Shown one piece after another: positions 1 to 13,000 of a stretch of DNA of 64,000 nt (its first letter is position 1; every line of letters begins with the position of its first letter). Under the pieces are notes generated by a model, which was given only the letters and a program-made list of their open reading frames with translations, searched no databases and had not been told where the DNA came from. The position numbers were made by a program, and so were the translations under genes. This DNA is from Biomphalaria glabrata (Eukaryota; Mollusca; Gastropoda; Planorbidae): positions 30,882,602 through 30,946,601 of the forward strand of contig NC_074711.1 in the NCBI RefSeq assembly GCF_947242115.1, given 5' to 3'.

Positions 1-1065
1 TGTATTCACTATATTTTATGGTTTCTACAATAAAATGAAATGAAAAATTATTCTTAAATTCATTTTTTTTAAATTTATTTATTGTTTTCTATTTGTAATA
101 AAGTTACCAGCATTGATTGGAGAAAAATTACCCCAGTGAGTGATGGGTAACTTTGGAGAGGAGTCAGTTTTTACTTAAGGTCTAGCACAAAGTGAACTTA
201 ATTACATTTCCTGGACTTTCATAAATGAACCAGTTCTAAAGTTCTAATGAATACCAGTTGAGGTTTCCAGTCATTTCATCCCGTTATTTTCTTCATCTGA
301 TCGTTTTATCTAACAAATAGTAATTGTAAAAATCATTAAATGAGCAATATTTAATATATTCATTTTTTATTTAAATGACAAAAAGTGTAACACATAAGAG
401 AAGATTAAAATTAAATGCCATTATGAACTATAAAAATTAAACATGTATAAATATAGAGCTAATGTAAAAAAGTGTTATCCTAATATGGGTCAAGTAAGCC
501 TTTATTAGAAAAAAAAACAAAAAACCTTATTTCAAGGCTAAAAATGACGCGGCAATTTCAAGAAAGAGCGATTGAAAAATAAAAATAAAATGAAATTTCG
601 TACTTCCACCACACCTTGGCCTTTGATGATAGGTTATCAGCGACATGGTCATAATTATTCTAATCGCACTTCTATCTCTCAGATGATTTTCACTACTTCC
701 ACCAAACCTTGGCTTTTGAATAATATTATATATATTATATTTGGATAATATTATAATATTACATCCCCCACATCCAATAGAAGCGCTATAGCTAAGTACA
801 CACCCAGATTTAAAATATATTATAAGATTTCTCATCAAGAATGCAAAGTGGAAGAGGAAACACTATAAACGCATTAGTAACATGTCAAAAAAAATCAAAA
901 AGCATTCTACATAATCATATTTATATATTAGATGAAATGAGGGCTTAAAGTCAAAGCCTTAATAGCACAATTAACAATGAAAAAAGAAAAATATTTAATT
1001 GGGGATGAAATGACTGGTCAGCCCAGTTGACTTGTAAAATTGTTTAAATACTATACCATCCACAG

Positions 1066-1215
1066 AACTAGTTCCACACTACTACACTGACAACAAGTAG
1101 TTCAACTCTACTATTGTACTACAGTGACAACAGAACAAGTTCAACTCTACTAATCTACTACACTGACAACAGAAATAGTTCAACTATAGTTCAATAGTTT
1201 TACTACACTGACATT
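1066..1215. repeat. Degenerate tandem repeat, about 50-55 bp unit
   Basis: About three imperfect copies of a unit containing CTACTACACTGACAACAGAA followed by TAGTTCAACTCTACTA can be read head to tail. The copies differ by small indels. No coding potential is seen. Confidence 0.6.
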
Positions 1216-2579
1216 TTAAGACACAATTAAAGCTTACAATATTGAGCACAAAATAATTTTATTCTAAAAAACATTTTACCAAAAAAAAAAAAATTTCAAC
1301 ATATACAATACTAAATAAACATTGAAAATGTATTGCAATTAAATATTGAACAATACATGGAACAAATAGAAGAGAAAAAATACAAAAACATTTTATTTTC
1401 AAAGGTATGGAGTTGCAAACAATGAGTATTAATGACTAAAGGCTTTTGCCTAAACAATGTGGAGTATTTCTGGTTGATATAATTAATATCTGTGATAAAA
1501 CATTCTTAAATTTAAAACCTAATTTACAATTAATAATTCATCATAGTGCAAGTTTGATGTTAGACCAAACAAATGCAGGAATCAGTGAACTTCTTATCCA
1601 ACATTTCAGAATTATGGATTATTATATTTTCAACATGTATGAACTAATTGACAATTCTATGATAAATTTAATACAAATATTTTAAAACAAAATATGTGCT
1701 TTCTAGGTCAAGGAAACTAACTCAATGGGTGAATTCATTTGAAATAAATTTTGCTAAATGACTTTCTTAAATTATTTTCTTGAATTAGTAATATTGTTTG
1801 TACAGATCAGGATTATAAGTTGCTTAACAATTCTACATCTCTTCTTTTTAACTAAAATCTATTTCTTTTTTTTTTTTCCTCTTCCTTTAATATTGTGATA
1901 TACATTATTCAAAGTAAAAAAAAAAGCATCAGCACAAAGTAATTTTGCTTTCAGGGAGTAATTCAAAACAAAACCAAATGATTTAAACAACTAACTTATA
2001 ATATACCATTATTCAACAAGTTTTGAGACTTTTTAACCCTAAGAAAAATTTATGATTTCTTTAACAAAAAAAAACAAAACAATAAATCACAAAGCTAAAA
2101 AACATTAATGAACAATTATAGCTTGATAAAAGCAGAAGACAAGTTTAATAAAAACTGTCCAAAGCTAGAAAAGTTCAGTGGTTTCATAAACAAAGGCAGA
2201 TCGCCAATATTTATATTTAAAACAACTCTAGATAAACAGAGATTTCTAGTTCATCAAAATGAAAATAAGTCATTATCTCGAACCTTAAATGGCCAATAAG
2301 TTTTTAGGTTTTTATTGACTAGAGGTAACAGACTAGATCACACCTTTCACTAAGCAGTGCATGTATAAAAAGATATGCCATTTATTTTAAAAATTTCTAG
2401 GACATTTCATAAATATAGTTTCTACAATTTGGTTATATCTTTGAATAAGCAATCAATCAAGTACCAGCAATACTGGGTATTGTTTTTGTTGAACATTTTA
2501 ATGTCCAACTTTCAATCTAGAGAAACCGTCTTATCCTTAATATATACCAAAGGTATATGTCAATAATGACTAATAATGA

Positions 2580-2665
2580 CATGACACCCTGCTCTTTAAC
2601 TATTGGACGAAGAAACGGATGACCTTAACATTATCTGCCCTATAGATCACAAGGTCTGAAAGGAA
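2580..2665 (+). repeat. SINE family 1, 3' fragment
   Basis: This matches the 3' half of the tRNA-derived SINE present in fuller form at 46663-46930 and 51265-51526. The shared pieces are GACACCCTGCTCTTTAAC, then a CAGATGA-like stretch, then ATCTGCCCTATAGATCACAAG and GGTCTGAAAGG. The tRNA-like head is missing, as expected for a truncated or decayed copy. Confidence 0.7.
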
Positions 2666-3795
2666 CATTGAATTACAATGACCTCACACACACTAACACA
2701 TAGTAAAAATGCTAGTTTCACATTTCTAACTTTCCCTGTCACCACCCCTAAAAAAAAATTATTTTATATACAATCATTGCCTTTTCTTCAGCTTCTTAAT
2801 TCAATATGTAAGTATTTCATAAGCTTTATAATGCTTTTGGTTGGACCTCTTTATTTGTTATAACTCTGGCATCGTAATGCTTCCTCACCCAAGAATTCTA
2901 TTATCTTTTTTTTTTACCGCCACCCTCAACACACAAAATAATATAGTTACACATACATTTCAATTTGATTTTTTTATAAATTTTTACACACAAAAACATT
3001 TATTTATTCAATGTCGGCTTCATATGACAAAAATAAAATTTATTAAATGTCTACAAAATTAAGATAAGCACCAAGGAGAAATGTATGGAAAAAAAAGTTT
3101 AATAAGTAAACTGGTTAAATTTTCATATTTTTTAATTCACCGCAGGTGGGATAATTAGTAATGAGTCAGTCAGGGCAATTAAGAATATTCAGTATATATA
3201 TATATTATATATCAATAAGGGATGTGTGTTTGAGATTTTAGTTACCATGCCAAAGCTTCAAAGGGTTGAAGTCTTTGTGAAGAACGGGATTTTGACTAGT
3301 TATTTCAGAACAATCCAGATCCCATCAAGTATTCTGCCAGGGAAAATAAAGGCTGAGTTGTGTTAGCCTAAAAAAACAATAATTGGATTAAGCCCCATGG
3401 AACAAATATAAATACTTTCTAAGAATTAAACTAAATATATCACCAATGAAAACAAATGAGTTGAACAAGAATATTGGGACCGAAATAACAATGAAACTGT
3501 AATGTGTACAACAAATACATAAATTTCATTGGTTAGATCAATGTCACTTATTGGCATTATGATCAAATTTTAAAATGAAATAAATGCCAGAATGAAAATG
3601 CTGTTTCAGATTTTGGTTCAATGTATACAAACAAAAAATATATTTAGATAAATAAAACTTAAATGTTTAAAATCAACAAGTTTAAAAATAAATGCAGCTG
3701 TTAAGAAAATTTAAGTTCTAAGAAAATATATAAAGACCAAAAGTGATGATTGAATATTTGATGATGTTTCAGATCTTATTTAAGCAGAAATTTTT

Positions 3796-3801
3796 TTTAT
3801 T
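3796..3801 (-). terminator. Candidate poly(A) signal of the METTL24-like gene
   Basis: On the minus strand this reads AATAAA, about 240 bp beyond the stop codon at 4038. Position and orientation fit a cleavage signal, but AATAAA is frequent in DNA this AT-rich. Confidence 0.3.
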
Positions 3802-4037
3802 GAACAGTACATGATATGTATGCAAATCCTAGAGCCCCCAAAAATATATCTTAACACTAGATGTAATTTAAAAAAAAACTAATATGTAAAAAATATATAT
3901 AAAGATATCACGTAATTTTTTAAAATTGTTTTAAAGTGCAACTCATGTATGAAATCTGAACAACTTAAAATGAGCTTTTTGCAAGACTGAAACACATATG
4001 TTGGCAAAAATTAATCAAAAACAAATATGTCAACTGT

Positions 4038-7000
4038 TTACAACTTAAACTGAGTATTGACTAAAGAGTTATCCTCTTGAGAGTTAAAATATTGAAAGGT
4101 GTGATACCGAGCCCAATAGCTGGAATAAAATTGTTGAAATCCTATTTTTTTCAGGTTCATATATGTTCCATACATGTTGGGAAACTCTGTTCTCATTGGC
4201 TCATTAGCAAAGATGTGCCACTCCAATGTTAACTGTTTAACTGATTGCAGGGATCCATTTTTTACAAGATCTTTCATTATTTCCCATTCATAGGTTTCAA
4301 CATCAATCTTCAAAATATCCAGAGCTCTCTTAAAATAAATAAATAAATAAAATAAAAACAAGTTAATATATTATAATGCTGAAGTTCTCTCATAAACATA
4401 AAACAAATAATGTTGTTTTTTTCTGAATCTCTGACCTACTTTATACTAAACCATATGATTGTGAAATATCTTAACCTTCTCTAACATGTTTAAGTTAATT
4501 GAATAGAATAATGAAAATTTAAATAATTTTACCTATGTCAATAAAGGAACAAAAGATGCTAAAAGATTGTTTATTGGCTCAAGTCCTATAGTCATAATAG
4601 TGCATCTTGATGTAAGCATTATGCAACAAACAATGTGTTTATTTGGTTTAAACTTGGCTAATCTACTAGATCTGTACTATTAGATGTAATTCTTTTAATG
4701 GTGAAGAAATCAAAATCCCAGTAAAATCAGAAATAATGAAGATGTTCCTTACAAAGGTTCTAGTGGTCCTTGGGTCTGACTCCTTCCGCAAGCTATGCAT
4801 AAAGGATGGCTTTTAAAATTCTTCTACCTGGCATGCGGGTGACATGTCCAAGCCAAAAGAGCATAGATACTGTGCATATTGGCCAACTTCAAAATGTCCT
4901 GATTGGAGACACGATGCACAGTATGCTTCACAGGCATAGCTATTGATACATGTACGTTGACCTACTTTGACTACCATAAAGAAGAGGACTCACTACTCGG
5001 GCATTGTAGACTAGCATTTTGGTTGCCGTGTCACATGTCCGATGCAGTAGCTGACTGAGTATAGCACCTGTGTAGCCCTGGCGGTCTCATTCTGGACTTC
5101 CGAATGGCCCATCCCCTTGTTGGACTCGATGGCTAGTGGGGAGCACAGGTGCCGAACTAACAAGAATATATATGGACAAAAAAAACAACAATAAACTACT
5201 TGCCCCAGATTTAAGTCTGGGCAAGAGACGCCGTATTGAGGCAAAAAAGGAGGAGGCCACAAAAAGCTGTACTACCTGGCCATCATTTTTGGTGGTCAGG
5301 TGCACAGAGGAGGGGAAAAGCCTGACAAAGCTGAGCCCTTTCCTTATCTATAAGGGACTCAAGTCAGTAGTGGGAGAGCCCAAGAGTGTGTCTAAGCTAC
5401 ACAAGTCAATGGAACTTCTTGTAGAAGTAGATAGCAAGACACACTCTGATGGGCTTTTAAGATGCAGAAGACTCTGTGATCTCCAAGTGGAAGTCATGCC
5501 ACACAAACAAGAGTCTGAACACCAGCAGAGGTGTAATCAGCTCTTGGGACCTACTGGAATATTCCGAGAAGGAAATAGTGGAGGGCATTGAAGGAGTCAC
5601 CCATGCCCAGCACATTACCAGGCGCAGGGATGGTGAGGAGGTCAAAACCACCACTATTATCCTCACATTCGGAACTAGGACACCGCCAGAGTATGTGAAG
5701 GCAGGATACTTATGAGTTCCAGTGAGGCCCTACATACCTAACCCCATGAGGTGCTTCAAGTGCCAGAGTTATGGACACGGCGCGGCAGTCTGCAAGAGGA
5801 ACACTGTGTGTGCCAGATGTGCTGGAGAGGGTCATGAGGACAAGGGCTGCACAGCCCAGTTCAAATGCCCAAACTGTCATGCTGGCCACTCAGCCTACTC
5901 CAAGGACTGCCCTGTGTGGAAACAGGAGGTTGCTGTGCAGGAGTACAAGGCAAGAAATGGATGTACCTTCAGCCAGGCAAAATCGGCTGTATTGGCCCTA
6001 CCCAAGAGCCAATTTGGCTTGACAAAGACCTACGCCCAGGCTGTTGCTAAGATAGGAAGATCCATAGCCACACAGATGGACACATTGACCCCACCACCCC
6101 GTCCTCCTCCTCCAACTCAGAAGAAAACACTGCCAAAGAACACACCTCTGAAGAAACAAGAAAGCCCTGTTGTCATGCTAAAGAACAGGTACTCTGTGCT
6201 TGCTGATGAGAGCATGGAGACTGAGCAGCATGTCAAAACCAACACTCCAGGAGAACCCGGAGACATCATGTCTGACACAGGTTCTCCTCAGAGAACCCAG
6301 CCAGACACCCCAACCTCTACCGAGTTAGAGGTTGACCAACTCCCTAAGGGGAGAAATCAAAGCGGAGAGGATGCCCGAGGTGAGAGAGGAGGAAATAACC
6401 TCCGCTCTAACCAGAGGGATCTCCCCTCTCCAGAGAGAAAGACTTCCCCCAAAAGGGGGTTGTCCTCCTCTCCATCCAAACCCAAGAATAAAAATACCAA
6501 GGTCACTGGAATAAAGGGAAACCCCTCCGTAGGCCTCCCAAGGCCAAATAGCTCCATGGATTCCAGAATTGTACAGTGGAATTGTAGAGGCCTCAAGGCC
6601 AATTATGAGGAAATGCAGCTACTGATGGATTCTGAGACTCCTGTAGCTGTCTGCTTACAGGAAACATTTCTGAAAGATAGCATCAGTTTCCGAAGCTACA
6701 GTGCTTACAGCAAGAATGTTGAGGATGTAGAGAGAGCATCAGATGGAGTCTGTATCCTTGTGAAGGACAGCATCCCCCATGAGAGGGTAGAACTACAGAG
6801 CACACTACAGGCCGTAGCAGCTAGGTTAACCCTTCATAAGGTTATCACTTGCTGCAGCCTGTATCTACCACCAGGCGCTCCATTAAACCCAACAGATATG
6901 GAGGACCTATTGAAACAACTCCCCTGGCCTTGGGGATTTCAATGCCCATAACACCATGTGGGGATCCAACAATACCGACACAAGAGGTCGTATGCTGGAG

Positions 7001-10000
7001 GATATCTTCCTCCAACATGATTTATGCATACTTAATGATGCATCACCGACCTACTTGCACCCAGGAACTGGATCTCTCACATGCATTGACCTCACCGTAT
7101 GCGTCCCTGGACTTCTGGACGACTTTAAATGGTCAGTTAGCAATGATCTACGGGAAAGTGATCACTTCCCAATCATCATTACTAACAATCTCCCCTCATT
7201 GGGACGACCTCAGCGGTGAAAACTGAATAAGGCCGATTGGGAACAATTCCAAAAAAGATGCTCCGAGGATATCACAGAAAATATCCTCGATGAACAGAAC
7301 CCAGCTGATACATTTGCTAGCAAGCTACTTAGTATAGCCAGGAAAGTTGTCCCCCTAACCTCCGCAAATCCAAAACGGCCTAGCAAACCATGGTTTGATA
7401 CAGCTTGCAAAAGTGCTATTGGCGATAGGAAAAAACGACTGGCTGCATTTATAAAGAATCCTTCCCAGGAAAACATAAAGCTATTCAGGATAGCTAGAGC
7501 AAAGGCTAGACAAACCATACGGTCAGCCAAAAGGAATTCCTGGAGAAGTTTTGTCGGCAGTCTGGATGCCAAAATTTCTGCTAGAGCGGTTTGGAAGGCA
7601 GTAAGGTGAATCAAAGAGAAAGAATCAAATGCAATAGGGCATTTGAAAAACCAAGGATGAACTGTCACGTCCCCCAGAGAAATAGCTGACTGCCTTGCAT
7701 CCTCAATAGCAGAAAAGTCATCCACTGCACACTACACGCCAGAGTTCCAAAAAGTCAAAACAAGGGAGGAAAGACACCCCATTGATTTCAGGTCAGAGAA
7801 CAATGAAGACTACAACAAACCGTTCTCGCTTGAGGAACTGAGGGAATCGCTGGACAAGTCACATGACACAGCACCTGGAGAAGATGAAATCCATTACCAG
7901 TTCCTCAAGCACCTTCCTGAACCCTCATTGGCAGTTCTGCTAGGGGTCTATAACTGTGTGTGGCAAACAGGCGCTTTCCCAAACAGCTGGAGGAAAGCCA
8001 CAGTTATACTGTTACCAATAGCACTAACAAGCTGCATCTGCAAAACCATGGAAAGAATGATTAACAGTAGGCTGGTCTGGTACCTGGAGAGAAATAAAGT
8101 GATCTCCAACTACCAGTGCGAATTCCGGCAGGGGCGGACAACAACTGACCACCTGGTAAGGCTGGAAGCTTATATTAGAAATGCATTACTCAGAAGAGAA
8201 CATCTAGTAGCTGTATTCTTCGATATAGAAAAGGCCTATGACACAACCTGGAAACATGGCATTCTACGTGACCTGGAGCTTATGGGGCTTAAGGGACACC
8301 TTTCCCGTTTTGTGGGGGAATTCCTGAAAGATCGAAAATTTCAGGTTCAAGTGGGCAACTCCGCTTCTGACACTCATGACCAGGAAATGGGTGTACCCCA
8401 GGGCAGCATTCTGTCAGTCACCCTGTTCAACATTAAAATAAATAGCATCATAAATGCGCTGTCCCCTGGCATAGAGTGCTCTTTGTATGTTCATGACTTT
8501 GTCATTTTTACTTATGGGAAAAACATGAACACCTTAGAAAGAAAATTACAGTTATGTTTAAACAAAATTCAAAATTGGGCAAATGATAATGGTTTTAAAT
8601 TTTTGGACTCCAAAACAGTTAGTATGCATTTTTGTAATTTAAGGGGACTCCACCCAGACCCTGAACTATTTATACACAAAAAGAAGATCCCTGTCGTGAA
8701 AACTACAAAATTTTTAGGCCTCACCTTAGATTCCAAATTCAATTTTCTCCCCCACATTAAGGAACTTAAGAAGAAATGCCAAAAGTCATTAAACATACTT
8801 AGAGTACTCAGCCATACGGACTGGGGAGCTTACAGAGATACCTTGCTGCTGCTATATCGGAGTCTAATTCGATCCAAGCTAGACTACAGATCCACAATAT
8901 ATGGAGCAGCAAGGAAGTCTTATCTAAAAATACTGGAACCAATACAAAATGCTGCCCTGCATCTCTGTCTCTGCGTGTTTCGTACATCACCTATCCCAAG
9001 TCTCCATGTGGAGGCTGGAGAACTCCCCATGGATATAAGAATGAAAAAGCTTGCAACGCAGTATATAGTCAAGCTAAAATCCAACCCCACGAACCCTGCT
9101 TTCGACTCCATATTTAACCCCACAGAGGTAGAATTATACAATCAAAGGCCTAACATCATACAGCCGTTGGGCCTTCGAATGAGAGAACCCATCCAAAACT
9201 TAACCCCACCCATTGACCAAATCTCTAAATTAGAAACCCCTCAGAATCCTCCTTGGCTAATGAATAAACCCAAATTAAATTTATCCCTCCTTAATTTCAA
9301 AAAAGAAAATACAGACCCAAGCATACTACAAGTCCACTTTAGGGAACTGCAGGAGAGCTACGGAGATAGTGGCACCATCTACACAGACGGATCCAAAATG
9401 GATGGAAAGGTCGCATGTGCCTGCTCCTTTCGGAACAAAACAATCTCCCGTAGTCTCCCCGATGGCTGCTCCATCTTTACGGCCGAATTGCATGCAATAT
9501 CGCAATATCAAAGCATCAGAAAGGAGGAAATTTATAATCTGCTCCGACTCCAAATCTGCATTGCAAGCTTTGCAGGGTTCATAGCCAATTTCATGAATGA
9601 TTTTCCAGGTTTTCAAGGTAGAGTTTTAGATTTTCAAGGTATGCATCGCACCATAGCAATCAATATATATGTATATATATTTACATACATATGACATTAA
9701 TATGTAAAAAGAACAATATATATATATAAATATTAAATTTAAAAACCCACATTAAAATGTATGCTGATAAGTTGAAATCATACCTCCAAAAAAAAAAAAA
9801 AAAAAAAAAAAAAAGAATTCATCTCTAGTGTTTCCTAAGCATTTAAATGCAACTTTTTAATACATTAGAAAACACACACAAGCTTGCACTACAGAAGAAT
9901 AACTTTTTAAAAATATGAGATGTAATTCAGCTAAAACTGTCGCAATCTGAAGTTGGAAATTTTCTTAAATTGACATAGATTTGTAAAAAAAATATTTCAT

Positions 10001-13000
10001 TCTTACTATAGCAGTTGACTTGCTTTCCATCAGTTTTAAGTACATTACAACCAAAATAACTCTACGGGCTTTTCTACAGCTGTGTGCGAAATATTTTCGT
10101 TAAATCTACAGTAGATCTAGACTCTAATTTAAGTCACTAAATTCGCGGACTTTTCACAGCTGTGAGAGAATTATCTTCACTATATTCTATTGGATTAGCG
10201 TAAATTAAGTATAGATCTAAGTCTAAGTCACTAAATTCGCGGACTTTTTTCGAATTATCTTCACTGAATCACCGTAAATCTAACCCTAAAATTCGCGGAC
10301 TTTTCATGGCTGTGTGCGAATTATTTTCACTGAATCTATCGTAAATCTAGGTCTAGAGTCTAGATCTAAGTCACTAAATTCGCGGACTTTTCACGGCTGT
10401 GAGAGAATTATCTTCAGTCTATATTCTATTGGATTAGCGTAAATTAAGTCTAGATCTAAGTCTAAGTCACTAAATTCACGGACTTTTTTCGAATTATCTT
10501 CACTGAATCACTGTAAATCTAGTCCCTAAAATTCGCGGACTTTTCACGGCTGTGTGCGAATTATTTTCACTGAATCTACCGTAAATCTAGAGTCTAGATC
10601 TAAGTCACTAAATTCGCGGACTTTTCACGGCTGTCACTGCTTCTACAATCTAGATCTAATTAAGTCACTAAATTGGCGGACTTTTCACGGCTGTGTGCGA
10701 ATTATTTTCACTGAATCTACCGTAAATCTAGAGTCTAGATCTAAGTCACTAAATTCGCGGACTTTTCACGGCTGTCACTGCTTCTACAGTCTAGATCTAA
10801 TTAAGTCACTAAATTGGCGGACTTTTCACGGCTGTGTGCGAATTATCTTCACTGGATCTATCGTAGATCTAGACTCTATAGATTCTAACTCAATGTCACT
10901 AAACTTCGCGGACTTTTAACGGCAGTGAGAGAATTATCTTCACTAGATTCTAGTGATTTAGCGTAAATCTAGAATCTAGAGTATTTGTAGAGCAATCTAG
11001 ACATTAGATGTAGGCCCCTACCTGTATCTAGATCCTTAAATTAACTAAAATTCACGGAGTTTTCAGTTTAAACGCGAATTATCTTCACTAGATCTAACTT
11101 AGATCTAAATCTAGATACTATTTCTAGCTAGATGAGAAGGATGGATCGTGAGAAGACTCAAAAGTAAAGTACCGGTAGCAATTATACTTAAACACTGAAT
11201 CATAATCTCCAAATACAAAATCTAATAAAATACTCAGAAAGACACAAAAATAAGATGATATACGGACTTTCCACGCGAAGTCACTCTTACTGTTACAACA
11301 AGAAGATTTTCGGCGAGGGAGGGCGCGGAGGGGTGTAGCCTTCACATTAGGCTGCTAATTGCTCTAGTTATAGACAATAGTCACTACAGACTAGATCTAG
11401 CGCGTCTTCAGTCGTAACAGTGAAAGGAAAATAGTGCTAAGTGAAATGCTTGCTTGAGCCAAGGTCGTTTTCAATCACGAGGTCGCGCTTCACAAGTGGG
11501 TGAAAGGCGGTGTAGACGCGTCGTCACTGATCAGCTCAATGTAACCGGGAAAAAAACGAAAATAAACACCAGGTATCGGGAGGGAAAGAACTCAAGGTCC
11601 AGTTTTAAAATTCAAGGTTTTTTCACCGTTTTTTACGAAATTCAAGGCTTTTTCAAGGCCTTGAATTTAATATGAAATTCAAGGTGTTTTCCAGGTTTTC
11701 AAGGTGGCTACGAACCCTGGCTTTGGGGCGGATGAAGACTGACATCCCATTGGTACATAAGAGCCTGAAGCTGTTGGACCAAATAACAGCCGACCATAGG
11801 GATGTCACCTTCATCTGGGTCCCCTCCCATGTTGGCATTGAGGGAAACGAAGCCGCAGACAGAGAAGCAAAGAGAGCCCTAAATCATGCGGTGTCAGGAA
11901 CCCAAAGTCCCTGCTCGGACCTGAGACAAAGTATTGCCTCTGCCACCTATCGAGAGTGGCAGAACCGATGGGAGGCTGAGACTCACAATAAAATCAGGCA
12001 GATTGTGGTGGATGTCAGGTGGCGGCCCACATCTAAGGGTCTGACAAGGCGTGGTAGAACGACCATGTCCAGACTTTGGATTGGCCACACCTACATCACG
12101 CACTCTTTTGTGCTGAAGAGAGACGAGCCCCCACTTTGTGAGTACTGTGACTCTCACCTCACCGTGGAACATATCCTCGTTGATATCCCCAGATACCAGG
12201 ATGTCAGGAAGAAATATTTTAGAGCCACTAACTTAAAAACATAATTCGATAATGTCGACCCTGGGAAGGTACTGGGCTTTATCCGGGAAGCGGGGTTGTC
12301 TACGAAGATCTGATTTAAGAATTTGTGAACATGTACTATTTACATTAGATTTTTACCAAATTATTAAATTTTTACTACCTTTACTATTTTAACTATGAAT
12401 AGACCTTGATTTTAATGATTTAACTGTATAGAATTTAGCCTTTGTTATCTAGAGAGAGAGAGTAGTCCTTAAGGGAATGCAGGCACGACATGGCCTAAAA
12501 TTGTGCCGATGTGCCTAAAAACCAAAACCAAAACCAAACCTTTCCATCCCATAACTATTAGTGTAGGTGTAAATTTCTTTAAAAAATTCTTTCTTTATTT
12601 TTGCCTTGAATTAAAATGTTTAGAAAAGTTCTTGCCATTTATTGATTATAACGACTTAGTATAAATAATGACAAACCTTACAGCACAGTTTAAAAACTGG
12701 TGAAAGAAATAGATCTTCATCTATGTATTTAGTAAACAACAATGAAAGTGAAGAAGTGTTAAAAAACATTTGAGCCATGTAAGAGTAGATCTATATGCTT
12801 GACAACTCAACACAAAACACTACTGCGTAACACACAATGAAAAACACCTGGGAGACTTTTTCATCATTAATAGCAACTCGTCAATCACACACTCTAGTAA
12901 GCTATTATACGCTTTGGCAACATCTAAGATTTAACGATCCATTTAAAAGATTGATATATAGATTTATCTGCTATCAACAAATTATGGTGAATTAATAAAA

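Larger units (their letters stand above)
1..3795. other. Flank with no gene recognised
   Basis: AT-rich sequence 3' of the METTL24-like gene. The open frames here (for example 1446-1685 plus and 2841-3062 plus) are short, have no recognisable motif and look like chance. The stretch near 600-780 carries a pair of similar segments about 95 bp apart, each containing an ACTTCCACCA(C/A)ACCTTGG word. A small tandem repeat (1066-1215) and a SINE fragment (2580-2665) are listed separately. Part of this may be 3' UTR of the minus-strand gene, but the transcript end is not established. Confidence 0.5.
5130..12541 (+). mobile_element. I-clade LINE (Nimbus-like), interrupted by a hAT-like element
   Basis: The order on the plus strand is ORF1 with CCHC knuckles, endonuclease, reverse transcriptase, RNase H and a 3' region ending in repeated AAAACC units at 12519-12541. 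That order with an RNase H domain is typical of the I clade, and an I-clade element called Nimbus is known from Biomphalaria. The RNase H part is split at 9572/11720 by a 2.1-kb insertion. The copy is dead: the frame shifts inside the endonuclease, three in-frame TGA codons stand where TGG is expected, and the RT YxDD motif reads YVHD. The 5' end near 5130 is approximate. Confidence 0.85.

Noticed and set aside
1446-1685. 79-codon plus-strand frame as a small gene
   Set aside because: Composition is that of AT-rich non-coding DNA, with no motif and no splice context.
10554-10919. 121-codon plus-strand frame with repeated SKSLNSRTFHG blocks
   Set aside because: It is the hAT-internal tandem array in translation; the repeat period, not selection, keeps it open.
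10064-11110. CRISPR-like regular repeats
   Set aside because: Units are 60-90 bp, diverged, without unique spacers of constant length, and lie inside a transposon in an animal genome.
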